The translations under genes and the position numbers were made by a program. From Endozoicomonas sp. SCSIO W0465 (lineage in GTDB: Bacteria; Pseudomonadota; Gammaproteobacteria; Pseudomonadales; Endozoicomonadaceae): DNA of 64,000 nt. Positions 37,091-45,581 of the stretch are shown here, one piece after another. Under the pieces are notes generated by a model. That model saw nothing but the letters and a program-made list of their open reading frames with translations, searched no databases and was not told where the DNA came from. Each line of letters starts with the position of its first letter. Position 1 is the stretch's first letter. The stretch is from positions 2,458,001-2,522,000 of the forward strand of contig NZ_CP092417.1 in the NCBI RefSeq assembly GCF_023716865.1, given 5' to 3'.

Positions 37091-37227
37091 TTGGAGTCCT
37101 CTGTTTTTGGCAATCCCTTATGTTTCTTGCTCTTGGGAAGTTTAGTCGCCAGATAGCAGTAGGGCTCCACTTAATTTTTCAGGATAAAATCTACAGTTTT
37201 CAATTGGTTGTGTTTTTGGACGAGAAC

Positions 37228-37717
37228 TAGGTAATATCCCAGGACCAGACCTGGTTGGGTCCGGTAGCACACCAGGACGTTGGCTTATACCTGTTTGGCT
37301 TGGCAGCACTGCCCCGATGATGCTGTTGCCCTGTTTCCTCCAACACCCGGTAAAATGTCCTTTCAGACCCCATATAGAGACCTTCATCTAACAATGTGGG
37401 CACAATCTGGCTGGGCGGAAGGCTTTTGAACCGCTCGCTGTTACAGACGTCAACAATCGCCTGTCGCTCAGCTTCAGAAAACTTGTTAACCGGTTCTGGC
37501 CTGTCAGCATTTTTGCGATTATCTGCGCGCACGTCATCACCCTGCATCCAGCGTTGTACAGTTCTTTCTGTAAGACCAAGGGCTTTGCAGGCTTTTGACT
37601 GACGAGCCCCATCTTTAACTGCCTGTTTAATCAGGCTAACAGCATTTTGTCGATCCGGGAGAGAGACTAATCGTCCTCTGGCGCCCCCCAGATCTCTTGG
37701 GCCTTTTTTGTGAGTAC
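37228..37717 (-). pseudogene. IS3 transposase OrfB, N-terminal part (frameshift fusion frame)
   Basis: Reading from the slippery site at 37703-37709 in the -1 frame gives GPRDLGGARGRLVSLPDRQ, an HTH_21-like region (YMGSERTFYRVLEETGQQ) and the first catalytic Asp in NQVWSWDIT. IS-453 copy B interrupts it at 37228. It continues at 33991. It has no good start codon of its own, as is normal for an IS3 OrfB made by frameshifting. Confidence 0.85.
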
Positions 37718-38176
37718 CAGCAAGGCAGCAGTTTCTGCTAACGCCTTGTCCTTGCGATTGAGTTCACGCTCAAGCTTTTTGATGGTTTTCTTATCTTTTT
37801 TGTGTTCGTCAGACAGCGCCTTACGCTGTTTTGACTGACTTTCAGGCTGGACAGAAACACTGTTAATAAAGGCAGCCTTCCACTGCTGAATTTGTTCAGC
37901 AAACAGACCTTTTTTACGACAGTATTCAGCCATTTCTGCTTCATTTAACGCAGCCGTTTCAATGATTACGGCTAACTTGTTTTCAGTTGTCCATTGATCT
38001 GGATTCTTTCCGTCGCCCGGCACAGGCACTCCTTTAGATACTGCTTTCTTTCGCCAAGTGTACAGGGTCACATCAGAGATACCAGTCTCACGTACCAACT
38101 GCGAAACTGGCACATTATTGGGTGGCATCATCTTCTGAATGATGGACTCTTTGAACTCTTCTGAATAGCGGGCCAT
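37667..38176 (-). CDS. IS3 family OrfA (HTH protein)
   Basis: This 169-aa OrfA has a helix-turn-helix of the IS3/IS911 type (VPVSQLVRETGISDVTLYTWRKKA) and a C-terminal leucine-zipper-like helix (KTIKKLERELNRKDKALAETAAL). Near its 3' end the sequence CAAAAAAGGC (complement of 37702-37710) contains an A-AAA-AAG slippery heptamer. Slipping by -1 there joins OrfA to OrfB. OrfA is intact although OrfB is broken; alone it would act as a DNA-binding regulator of the element. Confidence 0.88.
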   Translation of the reverse strand: MARYSEEFKESIIQKMMPPNNVPVSQLVRETGISDVTLYTWRKKAVSKGVPVPGDGKNPDQWTTENKLAVIIETAALNEAEMAEYCRKKGLFAEQIQQWKAAFINSVSVQPESQSKQRKALSDEHKKDKKTIKKLERELNRKDKALAETAALLVLTKKAQEIWGAPEDD

Positions 38177-38252
38177 TGATTACTCATAGACCGCCCCCTG
38201 TTGAGATTTCTAATTTCAGGAGAGGCGACAACTATGCTGACACAGGGGGGCA

Positions 38253-39139
38253 TTGACCATGAATATAGGCCGAATCTCAGATCTCATCAGTAATGACACC
38301 TGCTTTGAGATGATCCGTGAGAACCGCTGGCCAGATGGCACTGTTCTCTGTCCGCACTGTGATTCTGAGAATGTCAAAAAGAATGGACACGACAATGTGC
38401 AGGTAGAGTGCCAGCACTATTACTGTAAGTCCTGTAAGCGCTACTTCGATGACCTGACAAATACGGTTTTCGCAGGACACCACCGACCACTCAAAGTCTG
38501 GATTGCCTGTCTCTATTTAATGGGGCTGAACGTCTCCAACAGCCAGATAGCTCAGGAACTTGATCTGTGTGTCAGTGATGCACACCATATGACCACAGTC
38601 TTACGAAATGGTGTTGTTGACCGAAAGCCAGAAGTGATTCTTGATGGCGAAGTTGAATTCGACGAGGTCTACATTGTAGCTGGTCACAAGGGACACCCTG
38701 AAGCATTAAAAAAATCTGGATCGTCCACCGAGAAAAAGAAGGCTTAAAGGCGCTCCGGGCCGTGGGACTCTTGAAAAAGACAAACCGCCGGTATTGGGAA
38801 TGATTCAAAGGGGAGGTCAGGTCATTATCAACATGCTGTCGAACGTATACCGATGAATACAACATCTATGATGACCTTGAAAGCTGGGGCTTCAGACATA
38901 AAACGGTCTGTCACGGCAAAGGTGAGTATGCTCGTGATGATGACAAAGACGGTATTTACGAGGTGCATGTTAATACTATGGAGGGGTTTTGGTCACTTCT
39001 ACGCTCGTGGCTAAGGCCTCACAGGGGAATATCCCAAGAGGCTTTACCCCTTTACCTTGGCTTTTTTGAGTTTTTGCATAATATTGGCCGAAGAGGCAAA
39101 AGTCTTCTTCAGCCCTTAGTCAACTTGCTGGTTACATAG
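38253..39139 (+). pseudogene. IS1595 family transposase, decayed (lineage 2)
   Basis: The first part (38253-38747) shows the IS1595 N-terminal zinc ribbon (CPHCDSENV, then YYCKSCKRYF), NTVFAGHH and the first catalytic residue in EFDEVYIVAGHKG. A frameshift after ALKKSG ends the frame. Downstream, in other frames, TDEYNIYDDLESWG and VNTMEGFWSLLRSWLRPHRGISQE are the second Asp and the Glu regions, running to a stop at 39139. Part of the middle (between NMLSNV and TDEYN) is deleted. The element is inactive and differs from the IS1595 at 45271-49546. Confidence 0.88.
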
Positions 39140-39319
39140 CAGTCTGGAATTGGAAAAGAGCCTCAATTTTTATTGATTTGTTGTTGTGTGATCCTGTCTT
39201 TGTGCCTTGATGGCATCTATAAAATTAACCGTAACTGTTCAGCACCCCCACATAAATCTGGAATTTTCTGATTTTTATACCATCCTCTTAAGCACCATTT
39301 TTCCACAATATTCGCCAGC

Positions 39320-40165
39320 ATGATTCCAGAACTACCCGCAACTATGTCGGCTGAGATTCTCTTGAAAGAGAATGCAGAGCTGCGGATGAGAGTTGCCTGT
39401 CTGGAAGAGCGATGTCGAGAATTGGAAGAAAAGGTTGGCAAGAACAGTCAAAACAGCAGCAAGCCGCCATCGTCTGATGGTTATCAAAAACCTTGTAAAA
39501 ACAGTAATTCTCCAGATCATTCTGACGACCTTTCCGCAGATAAAGGTACCGATCCATCGGATGAAAAACCCAATCCTAAAAGTCTGAGACAGTCTTCTGG
39601 TAATAAAGCCGGTGGAAAGAAAGGGCATCAGGGCACTTGTCTTAAACAGGTCGATATCCCTGACTATATTGAGTACCTTCCGGTTAAAGAATGCAATAAA
39701 TGTCAGGCGTCTCTTCTTGATAGTGAGCCGGTCAAATATATTGAACGACAGGTGTTTGAACCAGGGAGACCGGGTGAATTTGAAGTAACGGCCCATAGAG
39801 CTGAAGTAAAAATCTGCACTTGTGGTTGTCGGAATCAGGCTGAATTCCCGGAAGGTGTTACCGCTGCCGCACAATATGGCTCAGCCACACAGGCTATGGC
39901 CGTCTATCTTAACCAATACCATTTCCTGCCTTTTAAGCGCGTGTCAGAGTATTTTAATACTCTCTATAAAATGAGTGTAAGTGCAGGCACTGTCGCCAAT
40001 TTTGTGGCCAGAACCTATGAAAATCTGGCTTCTACTGAAGAGGTTATTCGTGACGCCTTGCGGGAATCGTCTGTTGCCGGAGCCGATGAAACGGGTATGC
40101 GGGCCGAGGGCTCTTTGCACTGGCTACACGTTATGCGGGATGAACAATGGACGCTCTACTACTTG
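39320..40165 (+). CDS. IS66 transposase copy C, first exon
   Basis: These 282 codons match copies A and B without a visible change, up to WTLYYL. The intron begins after the TTG Leu codon. Ligating 40165 to 42097 gives ...YYL-SEKRGREAMD..., in frame and equal to the intact 504-aa protein. Without splicing, the frame runs six codons into the intron and stops at about 40186, giving a 288-aa product without the catalytic Glu. Confidence 0.9.
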
Positions 40166-42096
40166 GTACGCCCGGCATGGGCATGAACTGATGGGGTGAA
40201 AGTCCCCTGTGGGAGAACCTACATCTGACTGGCGGTAAAGACGCCTGCTGATGACAACCACTAGCTTAAGGCAAGTGCAGTCCCGCGAGGGGCTGTGCGG
40301 AGGCAGTCTGAGTGCAAAGGTGCGAGCCGACGTACAGAAATCGCATATAAGGCTGAGTCTCTGGGCGAGTGAGCCAAGGATCACAAAGCCCTATGGTTCG
40401 TGAGACACGGTAAATGCGGCGGTTGTGCACTGAAAGTTCATGTCCTTATCCGGGGAGATCTGTTCAACATGCGATTGGTAATTCCCAGTTCTCAGCCACT
40501 GGTTACAACAGGCTCGGCGAACAGGTCTCATCATCCTGTTCGAGCAAACCCGATGGCAACCAATAGCGCCAGCAGAGGTAACTCCGCGTGGTGATTGGAC
40601 AGAAGTCAGCAGAGGCCATAGTAGCTGTACGACAGAAGCCATTAACGGATGGGAAGTCGTTAGCGAAGGGCCGAACATCGACGACAAAGAGGAGACTGAT
40701 TCCCTCAAGGCGATGCAGCCGTCCGGCGACTCACCGTACTTGGCGACAGAATCTTTAACCAGCTTTGAACCATGATCTACTAAATTGCGTACTTGAACCG
40801 GCTAATCTGGCAAGTGCATGGAAACAGGTCAAAAGCAACAAGGGTGCTCCGGGTATTGATGGAGTCACTATTGAAGCTTATCCAGACTTTGCCAAACAGC
40901 ATTGGCCTTCAGTGCGTCAAGCCTTATTGGACGGAACCTACCAGCCATCACCCGTGCGCCGACATGTTATAGAAAAGCCGGACGGCGGTGAGCGTTTGCT
41001 GGGAATCCCTACCGTGATGGATAGGGTCATACAGCAGGCCATTGTGCAGGTGCTGACCCCTGTCTTTGATCCGGGTTTCTCTCCAAACAGCTTCGGCTAC
41101 CGACCGGGACGGTCAGCACACGACGGAGTCCGTCAGGTTAAGCAGTTGATCAACCGGGGGCTTCATTACGCTGTTGACGTTGATCTGAGTAAATTCTTTG
41201 ATACGGTTAATCACGACGTTTTGATGTCGAGGGTCTCCCGTAAGGTCCGCGACAAACGCCTTCTGAAACTGATTGGTAGCTACCTGCGCTCCGGTGTCAT
41301 GATTGAGGGCAATGTCTACCCGACCAGGGTTGGCATGCCACAGGGTGGGCCTTTATCACCCTTGCTGTCTAATGTGGTCCTCGACGAACTCGACAAGGAG
41401 CTTGAATATCGGGGTCATTGCTTTGCAAGATACTGTGATGATTTTGTGATTCTCGTCAAAAGTCAGCGTGCAGGGGATCGGGTGATGCACAGCATTACCC
41501 AATTCATTGAACGCAAATTGAAACTGAAGATTAACTCCCGGAAAAGTAAAGTTGTGAAAGCAACAGAAAGCGAATTCCTGAGTTTCACCTTCACAGGGAA
41601 GAAAGTTCGCTGGGCCCAGAAGTGTCTGGACCGATTCAAATACCGGATACTCAAGTTGACCAGTCGTCGCTGGGGTGTCTCAATGCAACATCGGTTACGC
41701 AAATTGGCACAATATATCCGGGGTTGGATGGGGTATTTCCGGTTATCGGAATATCACCGACCAATTCCCCTGCTGGATCAATGGATACGTCGGCGAATCC
41801 GTTGCTGCTTTCTGAAGCAATGGCGCAAGCCGAAAACCCGTTTTAAGAATCTGGTCAGGTTAGGCGTTGATAAAATTAACGCCGCCAAGATCGCAGCCAG
41901 CAGCAAAGGGTATTACCGTCTGAGTAAAACCTATGCGGTACAACAGGCACTGAATAACAGTTACCTCGCGAAAATTGGGCTTGTTTCATTGAAAGACTTA
42001 TGGATCAGGTTTCACCATCATCGTTGAACCGCCCGGTGCGGACCCGCATGCCGGGTGCTGTGGGGAGGGCTGGAGAAAGACCGGCCCTTACCCGAT
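40166..42096 (+). mobile_element. Group II intron B inside the IS66 transposase gene
   Basis: Exact borders follow from comparison with intact IS66 copies: the 5' exon ends CTCTACTACTTG and the 3' exon starts TCTGAAAAGCG. The intron begins GTACGCCC and ends ...TTACCCGAT, which fits group II rules only loosely (GUGYG...AY). About 600 nt of structured leader precede the RT gene in domain IV. A candidate domain V lies at about 42026-42060 (GAACCGCCCGG, then TGCCGGGTG). It has the same orientation as the transposase, as required for splicing from that mRNA. Confidence 0.9.
40765..42027 (+). CDS. ltrA: Group II intron reverse transcriptase/maturase (intron B, complete)
   Basis: This 420-aa multifunctional intron protein assists splicing and reverse-transcribes the intron during retrohoming. 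RT motifs are complete: GAPGIDGVTI, GERLLGIPTVMDRVIQQAI, SFGYRPGRSAHDGV, AVDVDLSKFFDTVNH, GMPQGGPLSPLLSN and the catalytic FARYCDDFVIL (YCDD in place of the more common YADD). A maturase (X) domain follows (LRKLAQYIRGWMGYFRLSE). No HNH endonuclease is visible at the C-terminus, as in many bacterial introns that home using replication forks. The start may be MNHDLLNCV. Confidence 0.94.
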   Translation: MNHDLLNCVLEPANLASAWKQVKSNKGAPGIDGVTIEAYPDFAKQHWPSVRQALLDGTYQPSPVRRHVIEKPDGGERLLGIPTVMDRVIQQAIVQVLTPVFDPGFSPNSFGYRPGRSAHDGVRQVKQLINRGLHYAVDVDLSKFFDTVNHDVLMSRVSRKVRDKRLLKLIGSYLRSGVMIEGNVYPTRVGMPQGGPLSPLLSNVVLDELDKELEYRGHCFARYCDDFVILVKSQRAGDRVMHSITQFIERKLKLKINSRKSKVVKATESEFLSFTFTGKKVRWAQKCLDRFKYRILKLTSRRWGVSMQHRLRKLAQYIRGWMGYFRLSEYHRPIPLLDQWIRRRIRCCFLKQWRKPKTRFKNLVRLGVDKINAAKIAASSKGYYRLSKTYAVQQALNNSYLAKIGLVSLKDLWIRFHHHR

Positions 42097-42765
42097 TCTG
42101 AAAAGCGAGGTCGTGAGGCCATGGACACGATGGGCATACTGCTAACATTTGCAGGCGTTCTGGTTCATGATCATTGGAAATCCTATTTTGCATATGCGGC
42201 AACTCACGTACTTTGCAATGCCCATCACCTGAGGGAGCTTTTGGGTGTTGTTGATAGGGACAGCAATCAACTGGCGTTGCGATTGATGAAGCTACTGAGG
42301 CTTTCCTGGCATTACTGCAAGGGCTTTAAGACCATAGGTATGCTACAGATGCCAAGTGTTGTCTGTGAACGAATCGAGAAGATTTATGACCGGTTGCTTC
42401 AGCGGGCTCTAATGAAAGAAGTCGTCTATATGGAGAAGCAACGAGAGGAGCTTAAGCGCAAGAAAGTCAAGAATACTAAAGCTTACAATCTCTTCAAACG
42501 ACTCACTGAGTTCAAGGCTGAGACACTGCGCTTCATGTCAGATTTTACCATTCCCTTCGATAACAATGGCAGTGAGCGGGATGTTCGAATGGCCAAGTTA
42601 AAGCAGAAAATCTCAGGCTGCTTCAGGAGTGCAGACGGTGGTTCTATGTTTGCACGGATTCGCAGCTATTTGTCGTCTGCCAGAAAACAGGGAATGGACA
42701 TATATCAATCACTTCATAGAGCTGTTCGGAATTACTGTAATATGCCTTTGCTCAGTGCTGAATAG
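42097..42765 (+). CDS. IS66 transposase copy C, second exon
   Basis: These are the last 222 codons of the 504-aa IS66 transposase (SEKRGREAMD to PLLSAE), with the C-terminal catalytic NNGSERDVRM. They are in frame with the first exon once the intron is removed and show no visible damage. An ORF starting in the intron (42055) is a chance extension. Confidence 0.9.
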   Translation, partial: SEKRGREAMDTMGILLTFAGVLVHDHWKSYFAYAATHVLCNAHHLRELLGVVDRDSNQLALRLMKLLRLSWHYCKGFKTIGMLQMPSVVCERIEKIYDRLLQRALMKEVVYMEKQREELKRKKVKNTKAYNLFKRLTEFKAETLRFMSDFTIPFDNNGSERDVRMAKLKQKISGCFRSADGGSMFARIRSYLSSARKQGMDIYQSLHRAVRNYCNMPLLSAE

Positions 42766-42769
42766 TTAC

Positions 42770-43274
42770 AATTAACCAATAAAACTGACGAATAGAATAA
42801 TATATCAATATTGTCGCTTGGCTTCCGTTCTATATTCGTCTGTTTATATGGTTTGTCTTTGAACAGTTGCAGGCTGAGTTTCTGAATTTTTGTCCAATAA
42901 ATACACTATCAGTATGACAATATAATCTTGGTCTTAATCATTTACCTTCCTTGTTTTTCATTAAATGACGCCATTTTTGTGTCACTATAAAGTGACACTG
43001 TCAAATAACTATCTCTTTGGATGGTTCAAAAAAGTGTTCAAGATATTTTTAAATCGACCGAAAATTATTCTATGTCAAAAAAATAGCAGGCTTTGAGTGA
43101 TTTATTTTTAAAAAAATCGCGTAAAAACATAAGGTTATATTTTTTTATTTTTCCTTTTTGAGATTTGCCAGTTGTTTTTATTTTTAAGTAAAAGTTGGTA
43201 CGTTCATTGATACATATATTTTGTCGTTTTTCTGTACAAAATTCTTGAGCAATTGAAAAATTAAAGTGAGAACG
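42770..43274. other. AT-rich region upstream of fleN
   Basis: There is no gene here. In Pseudomonas and relatives flhF overlaps or abuts fleN at this place. No trace of flhF coding sequence is seen between the IS66 end and fleN. The DNA is very AT-rich and presumably carries the promoter now used by fleN. Confidence 0.6.
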
Positions 43275-44132
43275 ATGGCGCAAGCAAAAAAAAGAGTAAT
43301 TGCGGTTTCAGGATGTAAAGGAGGTGTAGGTAAAACCGTGGTTTCAGTAAACCTGGCTCTGGCTCTTACAAAGCTCGGGCAGCGTGTCGTTTTAATGGAC
43401 GGTAATCTTTCTGTACCAGATGTTGAGTTCACCCTTGGCATGAATAAAAATGGTTTTAAGGGTCATTTGTCGTCAAGTAAAAATTTTTCTTCTATCGGGG
43501 ATGATACGGTTGTTAATGAGATAATTAATCCTCAGCAAGAGGGGCTGCTGGATGGCCCCTTGGGTGTAAAGGTATTTACGCCAGCAGCTCAAGAAGAATG
43601 GAAAGATAATATTCAAATTGTTCAGGCAGTAGAGCTGATACAGGGTATGGATGATCTTGCATCGGATCTGGATACTTTGATTATTGATACAGCCCCGGGG
43701 TTAGCTCCGGATAATGTAACTCTTATTCAGGCAGCTACAGAAGTATTAGTTGTCATCAGCCAGGAAGATTTATCTGTAGTGGATGCTGTTCGGCAGATAG
43801 AACTTTTGTATCGGGTTTTCAATGTCCATCAGTTTTATATAGTTGTTAATCTGGTCAGTGGCAGAAGAGGCGGAGCTAAGCAGTTTGAGAAGCTGCAGCA
43901 GTATCTTAAAGACGACAAACAGATAGTTTTACGTTATCTGGGTGCCATTCCATATGATAAGACTGTCAGTGAATCAGTATTAAAGCAGTCGGCAGTATTG
44001 TCTGTAAGTGATGACAGTCGAGCGGCGAGAGCGTTTCACAGGATTGGACATAAGTTATCAAAATTACCGGTGCCTGAGCCAAAAGGTCGTATAGAATTCT
44101 TTTTGCCCGGCAGGATCAAGGAGAGGATCTAG
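43275..44132 (+). CDS. fleN: FleN-like (MinD/ParA family) flagellar number regulator
   Basis: FleN is a MinD-type ATPase that limits flagellar number and restrains FleQ. This protein has the deviant Walker A GCKGGVGKTVVSVNLALAL (about residues 14-32), the switch region LIIDTAPGL, and the family's C-terminal RAFHRIGHKL. It is 285 aa, against about 280 in Pseudomonas. It differs from most FleN in the Walker A' segment: LMDGNLSVPDVEF in place of LLDADLGLANVD, so an Asp of the DAD motif is missing. I chose the ATG at 43275 (AAGTGAG upstream); a GTG at 43266 is possible. fliA starts 3 nt after its stop. Confidence 0.87.
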   Translation: MAQAKKRVIAVSGCKGGVGKTVVSVNLALALTKLGQRVVLMDGNLSVPDVEFTLGMNKNGFKGHLSSSKNFSSIGDDTVVNEIINPQQEGLLDGPLGVKVFTPAAQEEWKDNIQIVQAVELIQGMDDLASDLDTLIIDTAPGLAPDNVTLIQAATEVLVVISQEDLSVVDAVRQIELLYRVFNVHQFYIVVNLVSGRRGGAKQFEKLQQYLKDDKQIVLRYLGAIPYDKTVSESVLKQSAVLSVSDDSRAARAFHRIGHKLSKLPVPEPKGRIEFFLPGRIKERI

Positions 44133-44134
44133 TC

Positions 44135-44932
44135 ATGACAGAGACAGCACAGGACGTGCAGACGAAGACAGTACAAACGAAGACAGTACAAACGAAGACG
44201 GCGCAAACGAAGACGTCGCAAACGAAGACGGCGCAGAAAAAGACATTGAGCATGGAAGAAATGGTGGTGAAACATCGCTCATTGGTAAAAAGAATTGCTA
44301 ACCATCTTGCAGCAAGAATGCCCGCCAGTGTTCAAATTGATGATCTGGTTCAATCAGGGATGATTGGATTGCTTGAAGCTGCCTCAAAATATGATGCATC
44401 AAAGGGTGCCAGTTTCGAAACGTTTGCCGGTATTCGAATTCGTGGCGCAATGCTGGATGAAATTCGCAAAGGAGACTGGGGGCCCAGATCGGTCTATAGA
44501 AACAGTCGCCGTATTACTGAAGCGGTTCAGGTTGTGGAAGCAAAATTGGGAAGAGATGCCCGGGATGTTGAGGTGGCAAAAGAACTTGATGTGAAAATAG
44601 ATGAATATTACACCATTCTCAGTGACTTGAGAGGGTGTCGTCTTTTCAGTTATGAAGAGCTTTTTGACAGTGAAGAATCAAGAATGCAGGCTCGGTCTGG
44701 CGACAGAGGACCATCTGCAGATATTCAGGAGGAAAAATTTAAAACAGCGCTGATCGAAGCCATCGACAAGTTGCCTGAAAGAGAAAAACTGGTTCTGATG
44801 CTTTATTACGATGAAGAGATGAATTTGAAAGAGATTGGTAAAGTGTTAGGAGTTAGTGAATCAAGAGTAAGCCAGATTCACTCTCAGGCTGCATTGCGTT
44901 TAAGATCACGGTTGCAAAGTTGGCTGAGTTAA
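44135..44932 (+). CDS. fliA: Flagellar sigma factor FliA (sigma-28) with an N-terminal tandem repeat
   Basis: FliA directs RNA polymerase to late flagellar and chemotaxis genes. Regions 2, 3 and 4 are clear: LVKRIANHLAARMPASVQID, GLLEAASKYDASKGASFETF, RIRGAMLDEIRKGDWGPRSV, and the C-terminal LKEIGKVLGVSESRVSQIHS helix-turn-helix. Normal FliA starts near residue 41 of this protein. In front are six pentapeptide repeats (V/A/S)-QTKT, residues 8-37, encoded by 15-bp units at 44156-44245. The total is 265 aa against about 240-250 usually. It follows fleN by 2 bp. The chemotaxis genes that normally follow (cheY, cheZ, cheA) are missing. Confidence 0.93.
   Translation: MTETAQDVQTKTVQTKTVQTKTAQTKTSQTKTAQKKTLSMEEMVVKHRSLVKRIANHLAARMPASVQIDDLVQSGMIGLLEAASKYDASKGASFETFAGIRIRGAMLDEIRKGDWGPRSVYRNSRRITEAVQVVEAKLGRDARDVEVAKELDVKIDEYYTILSDLRGCRLFSYEELFDSEESRMQARSGDRGPSADIQEEKFKTALIEAIDKLPEREKLVLMLYYDEEMNLKEIGKVLGVSESRVSQIHSQAALRLRSRLQSWLS
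44156..44245 (+). repeat. Six-unit 15-bp tandem repeat within fliA
   Basis: The units read GTGCAGACGAAGACA, GTACAAACGAAGACA, GTACAAACGAAGACG, GCGCAAACGAAGACG, TCGCAAACGAAGACG and GCGCAGAAAAAGACA. The unit length is a multiple of three, so gain or loss of units keeps the frame. Inner units are more alike than the outer ones, the usual pattern of a repeat expanding by slippage. Confidence 0.95.
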
Positions 44933-44943
44933 CGTCTCAGCCA
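44921..44943 (+). terminator. Hairpin overlapping the fliA stop codon
   Basis: TGGCTGAG (44921-44928) pairs with CTCAGCCA (44936-44943) around a 7-nt loop that contains the TAA stop. The following TTTCATTT is only moderately T-rich, so termination may be weak. Confidence 0.45.
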
Positions 44944-45270
44944 TTTCATTTAAACGGGCATTGATGAATTATTGTCAAGCATCGAGGAGCTGCTCTTTTT
45001 TTTACCTGATTACCACTGATCGTACGTCATGACACAGGGAAAGATAATTTAAGAATATACGTGCAGCTTTTCATTCTTTATGTCTATAACCCGGTAAAGA
45101 AATAATAGAACCTCTCCAGTATTACCGGTGGAGCAGGCATCATGACGGCTTGTTCTCCAGATTATCAACTAAATTCGGTTTCATAACCGCTCCGAACAAG
45201 CAAAGACCCACATCATCATTCGAAATAATGATATTAATACGTCAACTGACTTTCAATTATCGGTTGATGG
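44933..45270. other. Intergenic stretch between fliA and IS1595 remnant
   Basis: I see no gene. The region should include one end of the IS1595 element, but I could not define its terminal repeat. The chemotaxis genes expected after fliA are absent. Confidence 0.5.
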
Positions 45271-45581
45271 CTAACCCGGTTTCCACTGGACGTCTGGCAG
45301 TTTGAGAAGTCGATCCGGCATCGGTGCTGTATTGACTGCAGCCCGACCTAGCCTTGAGATCATTGAAGGCATATCAAAACGCCGGTTAAACCGATAGTTG
45401 AACTCTGATAGATAACGGCCCAGATGCTTGGGGTCGAGCTTATGGTAAGTACCGGTAATCGCTGTTTTCACGTTTCCCAGCATGGTATTTACCCAGGTGA
45501 ACAACTCATTCTCCATGGATGCATGCCCACCACCGGTAATGATGGCTGTGTGCTGGCATCCGGCATCTTCAATACCCCGGA
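45271..45581 (-). pseudogene. IS1595 family transposase (lineage 1), C-terminal part
   Basis: This is the C-terminal third of an ISXO2-like transposase: GIEDAGCQHTAIITGGGHAS, ENELFTWVNTMLGNVKTAI, then HLGRYLSEFNYRFNRRFD (the catalytic Glu region), ending DVQWKPG. It is interrupted at 45582 by IS66 copy D. It continues at 47187-47307, and again at 49009 onward. Confidence 0.9.

Larger units (their letters stand above)
33992..37227 (-). mobile_element. IS-453 element, copy B, carrying IS-445 copy B
   Basis: It has the same ends as copy A (GTTCTCGTCC...), with TAGGTA on both sides (33986-33991 and 37228-37233). Removing the nested 1527-bp IS-445 and its 8-bp duplication leaves 1701 bp, the same as copies A and C. 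It interrupts IS3 orfB. Confidence 0.93.
33340..38242 (-). mobile_element. IS3-family element carrying nested IS-453 and IS-445
   Basis: The ends are TGTCAACATAGTTGTCGCCT (33340) and the complement of TGTCAGCATAGTTGTCGCCT (to 38242). It holds orfA and orfB with a -1 frameshift site. IS-453 copy B is inserted in orfB (33992-37227), and IS-445 copy B is inserted inside that. I see no 3-4 bp target duplication (GTT before, CAG after), so the element's own flanks may have been rearranged. Confidence 0.88.
39231..42769 (+). mobile_element. IS66-family element, copy C, carrying group II intron B
   Basis: The ends GTAACTGTTCAGCAC (39231) and the complement of GTAACTATTCAGCAC (to 42769) are flanked by a perfect 8-bp duplication, AATTAACC (39223-39230 and 42770-42777). 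The transposase gene contains a 1931-bp group II intron at 40166-42096. Without it the element has the normal length. Confidence 0.95.

Noticed and set aside
42055..42765. A separate 236-aa transposase-like gene starting in the intron
   Set aside because: The first codons are intron sequence; the rest is the second exon of the IS66 transposase.
44156..44245. CRISPR-like repeat array
   Set aside because: The units are 15 bp and contiguous with no spacers, and they are translated within fliA.
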